DNA of 64,000 bases from JAUUSJ01 sp051880475. GTDB lineage: Bacteria > Bacillota > Clostridia > Lachnospirales > Lachnospiraceae. The translations under genes and the position numbers were made by a program. Positions 16,712 to 24,551 of this stretch are shown here, one piece after another (the first letter of the stretch is position 1; each line of letters starts with the position of its first letter). The DNA lies in contig JBJEOA010000065.1 in NCBI GenBank assembly GCA_051880475.1, forward strand, positions 129,345 through 193,344. The letters are read 5' to 3'. The notes beneath the pieces are model-generated. The model had not been told where the DNA came from. It did no database searches and saw only the letters and a program-made list of their open reading frames with translations.

Positions 16712-18529
16712 GTGAGTAAAATAATCGCAGGTGTAGATATTGGTAATGCTACAACGGAGGTCGCATTAGCAAGAGTCGATGGAACAAATGTAGAATTTTT
16801 ATCAAGCGGTATTGTGCCTACTTCAGGAATCAAGGGAACAAAACAAAACATACATGGTGTATTCAAATCCTTACACGATGCACTAGTTAAAGTTGGAATG
16901 GATATTCAAGATTTAGACGAGGTAAGAGTTAACGAGGCAGCACCAGTTATCGGTGATGTTGCGATGGAGACAATTACTGAGACGATCATAACAGAATCTA
17001 CAATGATTGGGCATAACCCAAATACTCCTGGTGGAATCGGTATTGGTGTTGGATATACGGTTGTTATTGATAAATTATCACAAACTAAATTAGATAAAGA
17101 TGTAATTGTTATTATTCCATCAAACATCTCATTTGATTACGCAGCACAGCTTATAAATACATATAGTAAAAATGTTAATATCACAGGTGCCATTGTCCAA
17201 AAGGACGATGGCGTCTTGATTAACAACAGATTAGACAAACAGATACCAATTGTGGACGAAGTTGATTTAATTGACAAGGTTCCAATTGGTATGTTATGTG
17301 CTATTGAGGTTGCCCCTGTTGGTGGCGTTGTAGAAGTTTTGTCTAATCCTTACGGTATTGCAACGTTGTTTAAACTCTCCTCGGAGGAGACAAAACAAGT
17401 TGTTCCAATTGCGAGAGCATTGATTGGAAATAGATCAGCTGTAGTAATCAAGACTCCGGAAGGAGATGTAAAAGAGCGACGTATTCCAGCTGGAAAAATT
17501 CAGATTATTGGTAAGAAGAAGGCAGAGGTAGATGTCGACGCAGGTGCTGATAAGATTATGGAAGCTGTCAATACAGTGGACGAGATTGAAGATGTAAAGG
17601 GCGAACCTGGAACAAACGCTGGCGGTATGTTAGAGAAAGTTCGACAGGTAATGTCTAATCTGACTAATCAGCATCCAAGAGATATTAAGATACAAGATTT
17701 ATTGGCTGTAGATACATTTAATCCACAGCAAGTAAAAGGTGGACTGGCAAATGAATTTTCATTAGAAAATGCTGTTGGTATTGCTGCCATGGTTAAGGCT
17801 GACAGACTTCAGATGGAGATGATAGCAGAAGAATTGACAGATAGATTAAAGGTTCCTGTAAGTGTAGGTGGAGTGGAGGCTGATATGGCTATCCGCGGAG
17901 CATTGACAACGCCAGGTACAGCGAAGCCATTAGCTATCTTGGATATGGGTGCTGGTTCAACAGATGCCTCTATCATTAACAGAGAAGGAAAGATCAAATC
18001 TATCCATTTAGCAGGTGCCGGAAATATGGTTACTCTGCTTATTAAATCAGAATTGGGTATTGAAGAATTTGAAATAGCAGAAGATATTAAAAAATATCCG
18101 CTTGCTAAAGTAGAAAGTTTATTCCATATAAGACATGAAGATGGAACCGTACAATTCTTCGAAAAACCACTTGACCCAAGCGTATTTGCAAAAGTAGTTT
18201 TGATAAAAGAAGGCAAGTTAGTTCCATTAGACGGATTAAATTCGTTAGAGAAAATTAAGTTGGTTCGTAATTCTGCAAAGAAAAAGGTGTTTGTAACGAA
18301 TGCCATCAGAGCATTGCAAAAAGTAAGTCCAACAAAGAATGTTCGAGATATCGAGTTCGTTGTATTAGTTGGAGGTTCTGCTCTTGACTTTGAGGTTCCT
18401 CAATTAGTGACAGATGCTCTGTCACAGTATAAGGTAGTAGCTGGTCGAGCTAATATCAGGGGAAGTGAAGGACCACGTAACGCAGTTGCAACAGGATTAG
18501 TATTGGCTAGCACAGAAAAGGGTGAGTAA
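16712..18529 (+). CDS. pduG: Diol dehydratase reactivase, large subunit
   Basis: PduG is the ATP-dependent, Hsp70-like subunit that removes damaged cobalamin from inactivated dehydratase so that fresh adenosylcobalamin can bind. Its 605 residues begin with the ASKHA signature AGVDIGNATTEVALAR and contain the second phosphate loop LDMGAGSTDASIINR near 410. GTG 16712 follows AGGAGGTG. It is 2 bp upstream of the small reactivase gene, so the two are translationally coupled. Confidence 0.96.
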   Translation: MSKIIAGVDIGNATTEVALARVDGTNVEFLSSGIVPTSGIKGTKQNIHGVFKSLHDALVKVGMDIQDLDEVRVNEAAPVIGDVAMETITETIITESTMIGHNPNTPGGIGIGVGYTVVIDKLSQTKLDKDVIVIIPSNISFDYAAQLINTYSKNVNITGAIVQKDDGVLINNRLDKQIPIVDEVDLIDKVPIGMLCAIEVAPVGGVVEVLSNPYGIATLFKLSSEETKQVVPIARALIGNRSAVVIKTPEGDVKERRIPAGKIQIIGKKKAEVDVDAGADKIMEAVNTVDEIEDVKGEPGTNAGGMLEKVRQVMSNLTNQHPRDIKIQDLLAVDTFNPQQVKGGLANEFSLENAVGIAAMVKADRLQMEMIAEELTDRLKVPVSVGGVEADMAIRGALTTPGTAKPLAILDMGAGSTDASIINREGKIKSIHLAGAGNMVTLLIKSELGIEEFEIAEDIKKYPLAKVESLFHIRHEDGTVQFFEKPLDPSVFAKVVLIKEGKLVPLDGLNSLEKIKLVRNSAKKKVFVTNAIRALQKVSPTKNVRDIEFVVLVGGSALDFEVPQLVTDALSQYKVVAGRANIRGSEGPRNAVATGLVLASTEKGE

Positions 18530-18531
18530 TT

Positions 18532-18900
18532 ATGGCTATGGAAGCAATGAATTCCACATTTAATGATAGACCCGTTGTAAAAGTATACTATGACAGCAGC
18601 AGCGTTAGAGAAGAAGAAATAAAAAGTATACTTTATGGGATCGAAGAGGAAGGTATCCCTTTTGATGTAGTTGCAGGAAATAAAAAAGATGCAGTTGCGT
18701 TGGCATATGACGCAAGCGTAAATTCTAGATTAGGGGTCGGTGTGGGTATCGGAAAGGACAATATCGTTCTTCATTATGAAAAGCTGAACCCAACGGAACC
18801 TATTTTTTGTGTAAGCAGAAAGAGAGCTGCGAACTATCGTATCTTAGGTGCAAATGCAGCTAGATTAGTCAAAAAAATGCCTTTCAGAAACTTTGAATAA
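18532..18900 (+). CDS. pduH: Diol dehydratase reactivase, small subunit
   Basis: The 122-residue protein has the dehydratase-beta-like fold that lets it swap with PduD during reactivation: RPVVKVYYDS, then LYGIEEEGIPFDV and RLGVGVGIGKDNIVLHYEKL. Length and position directly after pduG fit PduH. It acts as a heterotetramer with PduG. Confidence 0.94.
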   Translation: MAMEAMNSTFNDRPVVKVYYDSSSVREEEIKSILYGIEEEGIPFDVVAGNKKDAVALAYDASVNSRLGVGVGIGKDNIVLHYEKLNPTEPIFCVSRKRAANYRILGANAARLVKKMPFRNFE

Positions 18901-18926
18901 TAAAGTCAGATAAGGGAGGTGTGATT

Positions 18927-19658
18927 GTGGCGCTAAAATGTACAGGGTTTATTGAAACCCTAGGGTTAGCAGCGGCAATAGAGGCCGCAGATACCGCTGT
19001 AAAGAGTGCGAATGTTAAGCTAATCGGATATGAGTACACAAAAGGAGACGGTATGTGTACGGTGAAGATTGAGGGAGACGTTGGAGCAGTAAAAGCAGCG
19101 ATAGCCGCCGCTTCTATATCAGCATCAAAGGTATGGGGTGTATACAGCACAGATGTGATTGCACGTCCAGCAGCCGGCATTGATATGCTTATTCATAATG
19201 CGGATGCTACAATTGGATACGAGGATCCAAATGCAGTATCAAAAGAAGGGGAAAATGAAGAAGAAGCAGAGGAAGAATCTGAGGAGTCTGACTCGCCAAA
19301 GGCAGAAGAAAATTTTGAGCCTACAGAAGAAGTGATACAATTGGTTGAACCAGAAACTATAGAGGAAGAAAGTATCGAGAAAATCGAGCTAGAACAGTCT
19401 GAAGCTGTAGATGAGGAAGAGCCAGAAACTGTAGAAGAGATAGAAGAAATTTCTGAACCTGCGAAAGAGGAAGGCACAAAAGATGCTGAGCCTGCAAAAG
19501 AAGTGAAACTAGAAGAGTCTGAAGAGGATGAGGAGCCAGCAGATATTCAAAAACAAGAAGTTCCAAAGGAGACGCCAAAGAGAACGAATTCTAGAAAAAG
19601 AAGGAGAACATCTGGAAAGAATCCAAAGGGAAATGGAAAAAATCCTGAAAATGAATAA
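18927..19658 (+). CDS. pduK: BMC-H shell protein with long acidic-then-basic tail (PduK-like)
   Basis: Residues 2-90 form one BMC domain (TGFIETLGLAAAIEAAD, pore loop TKGDGM, VIARPAAGID). From about residue 100 follow some 110 residues dominated by Glu with Pro/Val/Ile (EEEAEEESEESDSP and similar), then a short basic end with KRTNSRKRRRTSGK. The whole protein has 243 residues. PduK proteins also have C-terminal extensions, but this one lacks a recognisable Fe-S motif. The tail is predicted disordered and could recruit cargo or assembly factors; that is inference. GTG 18927 is 6 nt after GGGAGGT; GTG 18921 abuts the SD and is rejected. Confidence 0.88.
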   Translation: MALKCTGFIETLGLAAAIEAADTAVKSANVKLIGYEYTKGDGMCTVKIEGDVGAVKAAIAAASISASKVWGVYSTDVIARPAAGIDMLIHNADATIGYEDPNAVSKEGENEEEAEEESEESDSPKAEENFEPTEEVIQLVEPETIEEESIEKIELEQSEAVDEEEPETVEEIEEISEPAKEEGTKDAEPAKEVKLEESEEDEEPADIQKQEVPKETPKRTNSRKRRRTSGKNPKGNGKNPENE

Positions 19659-19688
19659 GGATGGGTCACTCGCCAAGGAGGATATAGA

Positions 19689-19967
19689 ATGATAAATGAA
19701 GCATTGGGAATGATTGAAACAAAAGGTTTAGTAGGCGCAATTGAAGCTGCCGATGCTATGACAAAATCAGCTAATGTTACTTTAGTTGGATATGAGAAAA
19801 TCGGTTCTGGGCTTGTCACAGTCATGGTAAGAGGCGATGTCGGAGCAACAAAAGCAGCCGTAGACGCTGGTGCAGTGGCAGCAGATAAGGTTGGAGAGTT
19901 AATTTCTCAGCACGTAATTCCACGCCCTCACAGTGATGTTGAAAAGATTTTACCAAAGCAAGTTTAG
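19689..19967 (+). CDS. pduJ: BMC-H shell protein, PduJ/PduA-type (second copy)
   Basis: A 92-residue BMC hexamer protein identical to the operon's first gene at 80 of 92 positions, with the same KIGSGL pore loop and VIPRPHSDVEKILP end. Differences cluster at the N-terminus, at KVGELISQ (helix near the C-terminus) and in three surface residues. Codons differ widely, so this is an old duplication held by selection rather than a recent one. PduA/PduJ pairs are normal in pdu operons; which copy deserves which name cannot be settled by sequence alone. Confidence 0.95.
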   Translation: MINEALGMIETKGLVGAIEAADAMTKSANVTLVGYEKIGSGLVTVMVRGDVGATKAAVDAGAVAADKVGELISQHVIPRPHSDVEKILPKQV

Positions 19968-20016
19968 GAAAACTAAGCTAAATTATTTCGTAATCTGATT
20001 ATGGAGTAGTTCACAG

Positions 20017-20053
20017 CGAATCAAGGGGACATGGTCTCATGTCCTTTGGTTCG
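20017..20053 (+). other. Strong hairpin before the EutJ-like gene
   Basis: The arms 20017-20033 (CGAATCAAGGGGACATG) and 20038-20053 (CATGTCCTTTGGTTCG) pair almost fully around a GTCT loop, with one unpaired base and G-U wobbles. No T tract follows. It lies in the 122-bp gap in the middle of the operon and could attenuate transcription or protect mRNA ends. Confidence 0.6.
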
Positions 20054-20089
20054 TTGGTAAAAAGGAGTAAAGAAAAAGGGTTGAATTTG

Positions 20090-20908
20090 ATGAACAATTA
20101 TAACGACACACTAGTAAAATTTAATTCATTAATAGAAAAAAATGAATTTGCCCCTTTTGAAGGTGATTTAAAAGTTGGAGTAGATTTAGGTACAGCCAAT
20201 ATTGTGCTGTCCGTTGTAGACTCTAATAATACACCAATTGCAGGAGCAACATATCCATCTACAGTAGTAAGAGATGGTATTGTTGTAGACTTTATCGGTG
20301 CCTCAAGAGTTGTGAGACGACTAAAAGCACAGTTAGAAGAACTTTTAGGAAGAGAGCTAGTTTATGCGGCTACTGCCATTCCGCCTGGAATTATGGAGGG
20401 AAATGTAAAAGTAATATCTAATGTTGTGGAAGCGTCAGATTTTGAGGTCTCCAATGTAATAGATGAACCGACTGCGGCGGCCAGTGTTCTTGGAATTACA
20501 GATGGTGCTGTTGTCGATGTGGGTGGCGGTACAACAGGTATTAGTATACTCAAAGAAGGTAAGGTAGTGTTCACAGCGGACGAGCCAACAGGTGGTACGC
20601 ATATGACATTAGTATTAGCGGGATATTTTAAGACTTCTTTTGAGGAAGCTGAGAAAATTAAAAAAGATGCTTCTAGAGAGAGTGAGGTATTTCCAATAAT
20701 AAAACCAGTCGTACAAAAAATGGCAGCGATTGTCAATCGCTTTATAAAAGGATACGATGTGGATGTTATTTATGTAGTGGGTGGTGCATGTACATTCAAA
20801 GACTTCGAGAAGGTTTTTGAGAAAGAAACTGGAATTAAGACAATAAAGCCAAAGGAACCATTATTGGTAACCCCACTTGGCATTGCAATGAATAGTACCT
20901 TAGAATAG
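20090..20908 (+). CDS. eutJ: EutJ-like microcompartment chaperone (Hsp70/ASKHA family)
   Basis: The 272-residue protein has the actin/Hsp70 ATPase signatures KVGVDLGTANIVLSVVD (phosphate 1), VIDEPTAAASVLG and VDVGGGTTGISILK (phosphate 2), and VIYVVGGACTF (adenosine site). It matches the EutJ family of microcompartment loci, presumed to assist assembly or enzyme maintenance. Its exact role is not established. ATG 20090 lies 9 nt after AAAAAGGG; an upstream in-frame ATG at 20039 sits inside a hairpin and is unlikely to be used. Confidence 0.88.
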   Translation: MNNYNDTLVKFNSLIEKNEFAPFEGDLKVGVDLGTANIVLSVVDSNNTPIAGATYPSTVVRDGIVVDFIGASRVVRRLKAQLEELLGRELVYAATAIPPGIMEGNVKVISNVVEASDFEVSNVIDEPTAAASVLGITDGAVVDVGGGTTGISILKEGKVVFTADEPTGGTHMTLVLAGYFKTSFEEAEKIKKDASRESEVFPIIKPVVQKMAAIVNRFIKGYDVDVIYVVGGACTFKDFEKVFEKETGIKTIKPKEPLLVTPLGIAMNSTLE

Positions 20909-20918
20909 GTGATTAGCG

Positions 20919-21779
20919 ATGACAAAAAATGAATTGCAAGAGCGCCTTATGTCCGTAATTGTAGAGTATATGGCAGACGAGATAATTAGACGATATGTAG
21001 TTCAGTGTAAAAAAGCTCTTGTTTTGTATTCAGGAGCATTGCTCGGTTTTCAAGATGCAATGGAAGGTCTAAAAAGTCTAAAAGAGCAGGGATGGAAACT
21101 GACAGTTGCAATGAGTCAAAGTGCAGCAGAGATTATTACGAAGGAGCGTATCGAAAAAGAACTTGCGCCTGAAGCGATTGTTACAGAGGGAAGTCCAGTA
21201 GATTATAGAAAGTTGGTAGATGAAAATAATTTCGTTTTAATTCCTAGTTTATCCATAAATACAACTGCAAAAGTTGTAAATTGCATTAGTGATAATTTAT
21301 TAACCAGAATTATTTCCCGTTCTATGATTGTTGGAAAGCCTATAATTGCTTCCATAGATGGTTGTTGTCCAGATAATGAGCAAAGAGCCAGTATGGGATT
21401 TCATGTGACAGAAGCTTATAAAGTAAAACTGAGAAGCAATTTGGAAGATCTTAGAAGCTTTGGGGTTATTTTAACCACTTCTAAGAATCTAGCTCATAAG
21501 GCAAATAAAGTATTTGATAGTAAGTATAGTTTTTCTAATGATTATAAGACTGAGACAAAAAAGGCACCAGAACAAGCAACGAAAAATATTGCCTGTGATT
21601 GTGGTGTGAAAACTCAGACGGAAAATCAGATGGTAAAACTAGATAAAAATATTATTAGTAAGAGTGATATTGTGATAAATCAGCGATACAAGACAATTAT
21701 TGTAAAGAAGGGTGCGTTAGTGACGGCACTTGCAAAAGATGAAGCGTATAAGAGAGGAATCACAATTATAATGGAATAG
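20919..21779 (+). CDS. BMC-associated flavoprotein (PF02441-like)
   Basis: The 286-residue protein has a Rossmann-like first half (ALVLYSGALLGFQDAMEGLKSL) and a central ISDNLLTRIISRSMIVGKPIIASIDG, consistent with the FMN-binding flavoprotein family that includes PAD/Dfp proteins. Such genes occur in several Firmicute microcompartment loci without an assigned reaction. A variable linker (about 205-240, with CDCG) precedes a C-terminal segment ending VKKGALVTALAKDEAYKRGI. It could serve cobalamin reduction or redox balance; this is inference. It starts 10 bp after the EutJ-like gene. Confidence 0.7.
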   Translation: MTKNELQERLMSVIVEYMADEIIRRYVVQCKKALVLYSGALLGFQDAMEGLKSLKEQGWKLTVAMSQSAAEIITKERIEKELAPEAIVTEGSPVDYRKLVDENNFVLIPSLSINTTAKVVNCISDNLLTRIISRSMIVGKPIIASIDGCCPDNEQRASMGFHVTEAYKVKLRSNLEDLRSFGVILTTSKNLAHKANKVFDSKYSFSNDYKTETKKAPEQATKNIACDCGVKTQTENQMVKLDKNIISKSDIVINQRYKTIIVKKGALVTALAKDEAYKRGITIIME

Positions 21780-21836
21780 GGAATATCTCTATTCTCTCGT
21801 TCTTAGCACAGCGGTTATGCTTATAGGAGGTAAAAG

Positions 21837-22112
21837 ATGTATTTAGCAAAAGTAAGAGGTACAGTTGTTTCCACAATGAAGGCGGCGAGTCTTACAGGGT
21901 GTAAACTACTCATCATCGAAAAATTAAATGAAGATTTAACATCCAAAGGCACAACTGAAATTGCAGTAGATGCAGTTGGTGCTGGAGACGGAGAGATTGT
22001 ACTTGTCTCTAGAGGTAGCTCAGCGAGATATATTTTCTCGGATAAGGGCTCACCGATTGACGCGGCAATTGTCGGTATTGTTGACACGGTAGAAGTAACA
22101 CCATCAAGATAG
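21837..22112 (+). CDS. pduN: BMC-P pentameric vertex protein (EutN/CcmL/PduN)
   Basis: The 91-residue protein matches the EutN/CcmL family that caps the polyhedral vertices as pentamers: MYLAKVRGTVVSTMKAASLT, LLIIEKLNED, VDAVGAGDGEIVLVSRGSSAR and VGIVDTVEV. AGGAGG precedes the ATG. Its presence means that closed compartments can form. It is followed by pduO after 12 bp. Confidence 0.96.
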   Translation: MYLAKVRGTVVSTMKAASLTGCKLLIIEKLNEDLTSKGTTEIAVDAVGAGDGEIVLVSRGSSARYIFSDKGSPIDAAIVGIVDTVEVTPSR

Positions 22113-22124
22113 GATGTGAGAGCG

Positions 22125-23132
22125 TTGGCGAATATTTATACAAAGACTGGCGATAAGGGCCAGACGGGTTTGTATGGTGGCTCTAGAATAGATAAAGATA
22201 GTCTTAGGGTGGAATGTTACGGAACCTTAGACGAAGCGATTTCTATGTTGGGTTTAGCCTATACGCAGACTCAAACCCCTGAAATAAAAGAATATATTCA
22301 TCATATCCAAGAGAGAATGTTTCAAGCTGGGGCAGAACTTGCCAGTGATGAGCGTGGCATGGATATGCTAAAAGATAAAATTAGTGAAGCTGATGTGAAA
22401 TATTTAGAGGATATCATTGATGAATGTACAGCTGTAGTTGGATTACAGCGTGAGTTCGTTGTCCCAGGAGTTAATCCTTCTTCGGCGGCACTTCATGTAG
22501 CGAGAACAGTGGTAAGACGAGCAGAGCGTAATATTGTGGCATTAAAGAGAACGGAAAAGGTTCGAGAACTGCTACAAAAATATATCAATCGTCTATCTGA
22601 TGCTTGCTATGCGATGGCAAGGCTAGAAGAGACATATAAGCAAATGAGTGATTTAAAAGCTCTAGTGCAAAAAATTGTGAGAGAGCAGCTTGATTTGCAA
22701 AAAAAGGAGGAATACGAGATGGATATGACATTGGAATCTATGAAGCAGATGTCATTATACGTTGAAGAGAAAGCAAAGGAAATGGGTGTTCCTGTCGTAT
22801 TTTCAGCGGTAGACGCAGGAGGAAATCCAATTTTACTACACCGCATGGAAGATTCCTTATTGGCCAGCATTAAAATCTCCATGGATAAGGCATATACTTC
22901 TTGTATTTTGAAATTGCCAACATGTGATCTTGCACAGGCGGCAACTCCAGGAGCAGGATTATACGGAATTCAAAATTTATGTGATGGAAGAATTGTTGTA
23001 TTTGGCGGTGGATATCCAATCAAAAAGGACGGTAAAATAATCGGAGCGATTGGTGTCAGCGGTGGAACTGCACAGGAAGATATGGCAATTGCGACATATG
23101 CATTAGAAAAAATGCAAGGAGGAAGTAAATAA
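22125..23132 (+). CDS. pduO: PduO: ATP:cob(I)alamin adenosyltransferase fused to a GlcG/HbpS domain
   Basis: Residues 1-175 are the PduO-type adenosyltransferase (TKTGDKGQTGLYGGSRI for ATP binding, RTVVRRAERN), which makes adenosylcobalamin for PduCDE. Residues about 199-335 are a GlcG/HbpS (DUF336) domain (FSAVDAGGNPILLHRMED, IGAIGVSGGTAQEDMAIA), known to bind haem or corrinoid in relatives. TTG 22125 follows AGGATGTGA; GTG 22116 is an alternative. An internal AAAAAGGAGG at 22701 with in-frame ATG 22719 could start the second domain alone. The stop overlaps the pduP ATG by one base. Confidence 0.93.
   Translation: MANIYTKTGDKGQTGLYGGSRIDKDSLRVECYGTLDEAISMLGLAYTQTQTPEIKEYIHHIQERMFQAGAELASDERGMDMLKDKISEADVKYLEDIIDECTAVVGLQREFVVPGVNPSSAALHVARTVVRRAERNIVALKRTEKVRELLQKYINRLSDACYAMARLEETYKQMSDLKALVQKIVREQLDLQKKEEYEMDMTLESMKQMSLYVEEKAKEMGVPVVFSAVDAGGNPILLHRMEDSLLASIKISMDKAYTSCILKLPTCDLAQAATPGAGLYGIQNLCDGRIVVFGGGYPIKKDGKIIGAIGVSGGTAQEDMAIATYALEKMQGGSK
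22719..23132 (+). CDS. Possible internal translation product: free GlcG/HbpS domain of PduO
   Basis: A near-ideal SD, AAAAAGGAGG (22701-22710), lies 8 nt before an in-frame ATG at 22719 exactly at the domain border. It would yield a 137-residue GlcG-like protein starting MDMTLESMKQMSLYV in addition to the fusion. This is seen in sequence only; dual translation is inferred. Confidence 0.45.
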   Translation: MDMTLESMKQMSLYVEEKAKEMGVPVVFSAVDAGGNPILLHRMEDSLLASIKISMDKAYTSCILKLPTCDLAQAATPGAGLYGIQNLCDGRIVVFGGGYPIKKDGKIIGAIGVSGGTAQEDMAIATYALEKMQGGSK

Positions 23133-24538
23133 TGAATGTAGATGTAGCTTTAATTGAAAAATTAGTCAAAAAAGTTTTAGACGGCGTTGATGCAGCATCT
23201 TGCACTACAGAAGATGAATATACATATGGTATTTTCGATAGTATGGATGAAGCTATTACGGCATCTGAGATTGCACAAAAACAGTACATGAAATGTTCTA
23301 TGGCAGACCGCCAAAAATATGTGAACGGAATTAGAGAAGTTATTTGTAAGAAAGAAAATTTAGAGTTAATCTCTAAATTAGCAGTAGAAGAAACAGCAAT
23401 GGGTGGTTATGAGTATAAATTAATCAAGAACCGTTTAGCAGCTGAGAAATCTCCTGGAATCGAAGATTTAGTGACAGAAGCTATGACAGGTGATGGCGGT
23501 TTAACATTAGTTGAGTACTGTCCATTTGGTGTAATTGGTGCTATCGCTCCTACGACAAACCCTACAGAGACAATTATTTGTAATTCTATTGGTATGTTGG
23601 CAGGTGGAAACTCTGTAGTATTTAGTCCTCATCCACGTTCAAAAAATGTATCTATTATCACAATCAAAATGATTAATAGAAAGTTAGAAGAGCTTGGAGC
23701 TCCTAGAAACTTAGTAGTTACTGTAAAAGAGCCTTCCATTGAAAATACAAATATTATGATGCAACATCCAAAGGTAAGAATGTTAGTTGCCACAGGTGGT
23801 CCTGGAATTGTTCACACTGTAATGTCCTCAGGAAAGAAAGCAATCGGTGCTGGTGCTGGTAATCCTCCGGTAGTAGTAGATGAGACAGCTGATATCGAGA
23901 AAGCAGCAGTTGATATTATCAATGGATGTAGCTTTGACAATAATCTTCCATGTATCGCTGAGAAGGAAATCATCGCTGTAGACCAGATCGCAGATTACTT
24001 AATGTTCAATATGAAAAATTGTGGTGGATATGAAGTAAAAGATCAAGAAATTATCGATAAATTAGTGAAGTTAGTAATTAACGATAAGGGCGGCCCTAAC
24101 GTAAACTTCGTTGGAAAGAGCGCTCAGTACATCTTAGATAAAGTTGGAATTCAAGTAGGAAAAGATGTAAAAGTTATCGTAATGGAAACGGAGAAAGATC
24201 ATCCATTTGTTCAAAAAGAACTTATGATGCCTATCTTACCTATGGTTCGTGTAGCTAATGTTGATGAGGCAATTGACTTTGCAGTAGAAGTAGAGCATGG
24301 CAATAGGCATACAGCTATGATGCACTCTAAAAATGTTGATAAATTAACTCAGATGGCGAAAGCAATTCAGACAACAATTTTCGTTAAAAATGCTCCATCT
24401 TACGCAGGAATTGGTGTAGGTGGAGAGGGATATACAACATTTACTATTGCTGGACCTACAGGAGAGGGATTGACATCCGCTAAATCCTTCTGCCGTAAGA
24501 GAAGATGCGTATTATCCGATGGATTTCATATCAGATAA
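23132..24538 (+). CDS. pduP: CoA-acylating propionaldehyde dehydrogenase
   Basis: PduP oxidises propionaldehyde to propionyl-CoA with NAD in the compartment lumen. The 468-residue protein has the catalytic cysteine Cys274 in SFDNNLPCIAEKE, the NAD-binding VATGGPGIV and PFGVIGAIAPTTNPTET blocks, and an N-terminal amphipathic helix MNVDVALIEKLVKKVLDG typical of PduP encapsulation peptides. It is coupled to pduO by a one-base stop/start overlap and is followed by pduS after 13 bp. Confidence 0.96.
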   Translation: MNVDVALIEKLVKKVLDGVDAASCTTEDEYTYGIFDSMDEAITASEIAQKQYMKCSMADRQKYVNGIREVICKKENLELISKLAVEETAMGGYEYKLIKNRLAAEKSPGIEDLVTEAMTGDGGLTLVEYCPFGVIGAIAPTTNPTETIICNSIGMLAGGNSVVFSPHPRSKNVSIITIKMINRKLEELGAPRNLVVTVKEPSIENTNIMMQHPKVRMLVATGGPGIVHTVMSSGKKAIGAGAGNPPVVVDETADIEKAAVDIINGCSFDNNLPCIAEKEIIAVDQIADYLMFNMKNCGGYEVKDQEIIDKLVKLVINDKGGPNVNFVGKSAQYILDKVGIQVGKDVKVIVMETEKDHPFVQKELMMPILPMVRVANVDEAIDFAVEVEHGNRHTAMMHSKNVDKLTQMAKAIQTTIFVKNAPSYAGIGVGGEGYTTFTIAGPTGEGLTSAKSFCRKRRCVLSDGFHIR

Positions 24539-24551
24539 GAGGTGAATCATA

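Noticed and set aside
19193..19825. Serine- or leucine-rich frames opposite the PduK tail
   Set aside because: They are shadows of the Glu-rich coding strand, lack SD sequences and overlap several genes.
20039..20089. N-terminal extension of the EutJ-like protein from ATG 20039
   Set aside because: The ATG lies in the right arm of a strong hairpin and the following 17 residues do not resemble the family; ATG 20090 has the better SD.
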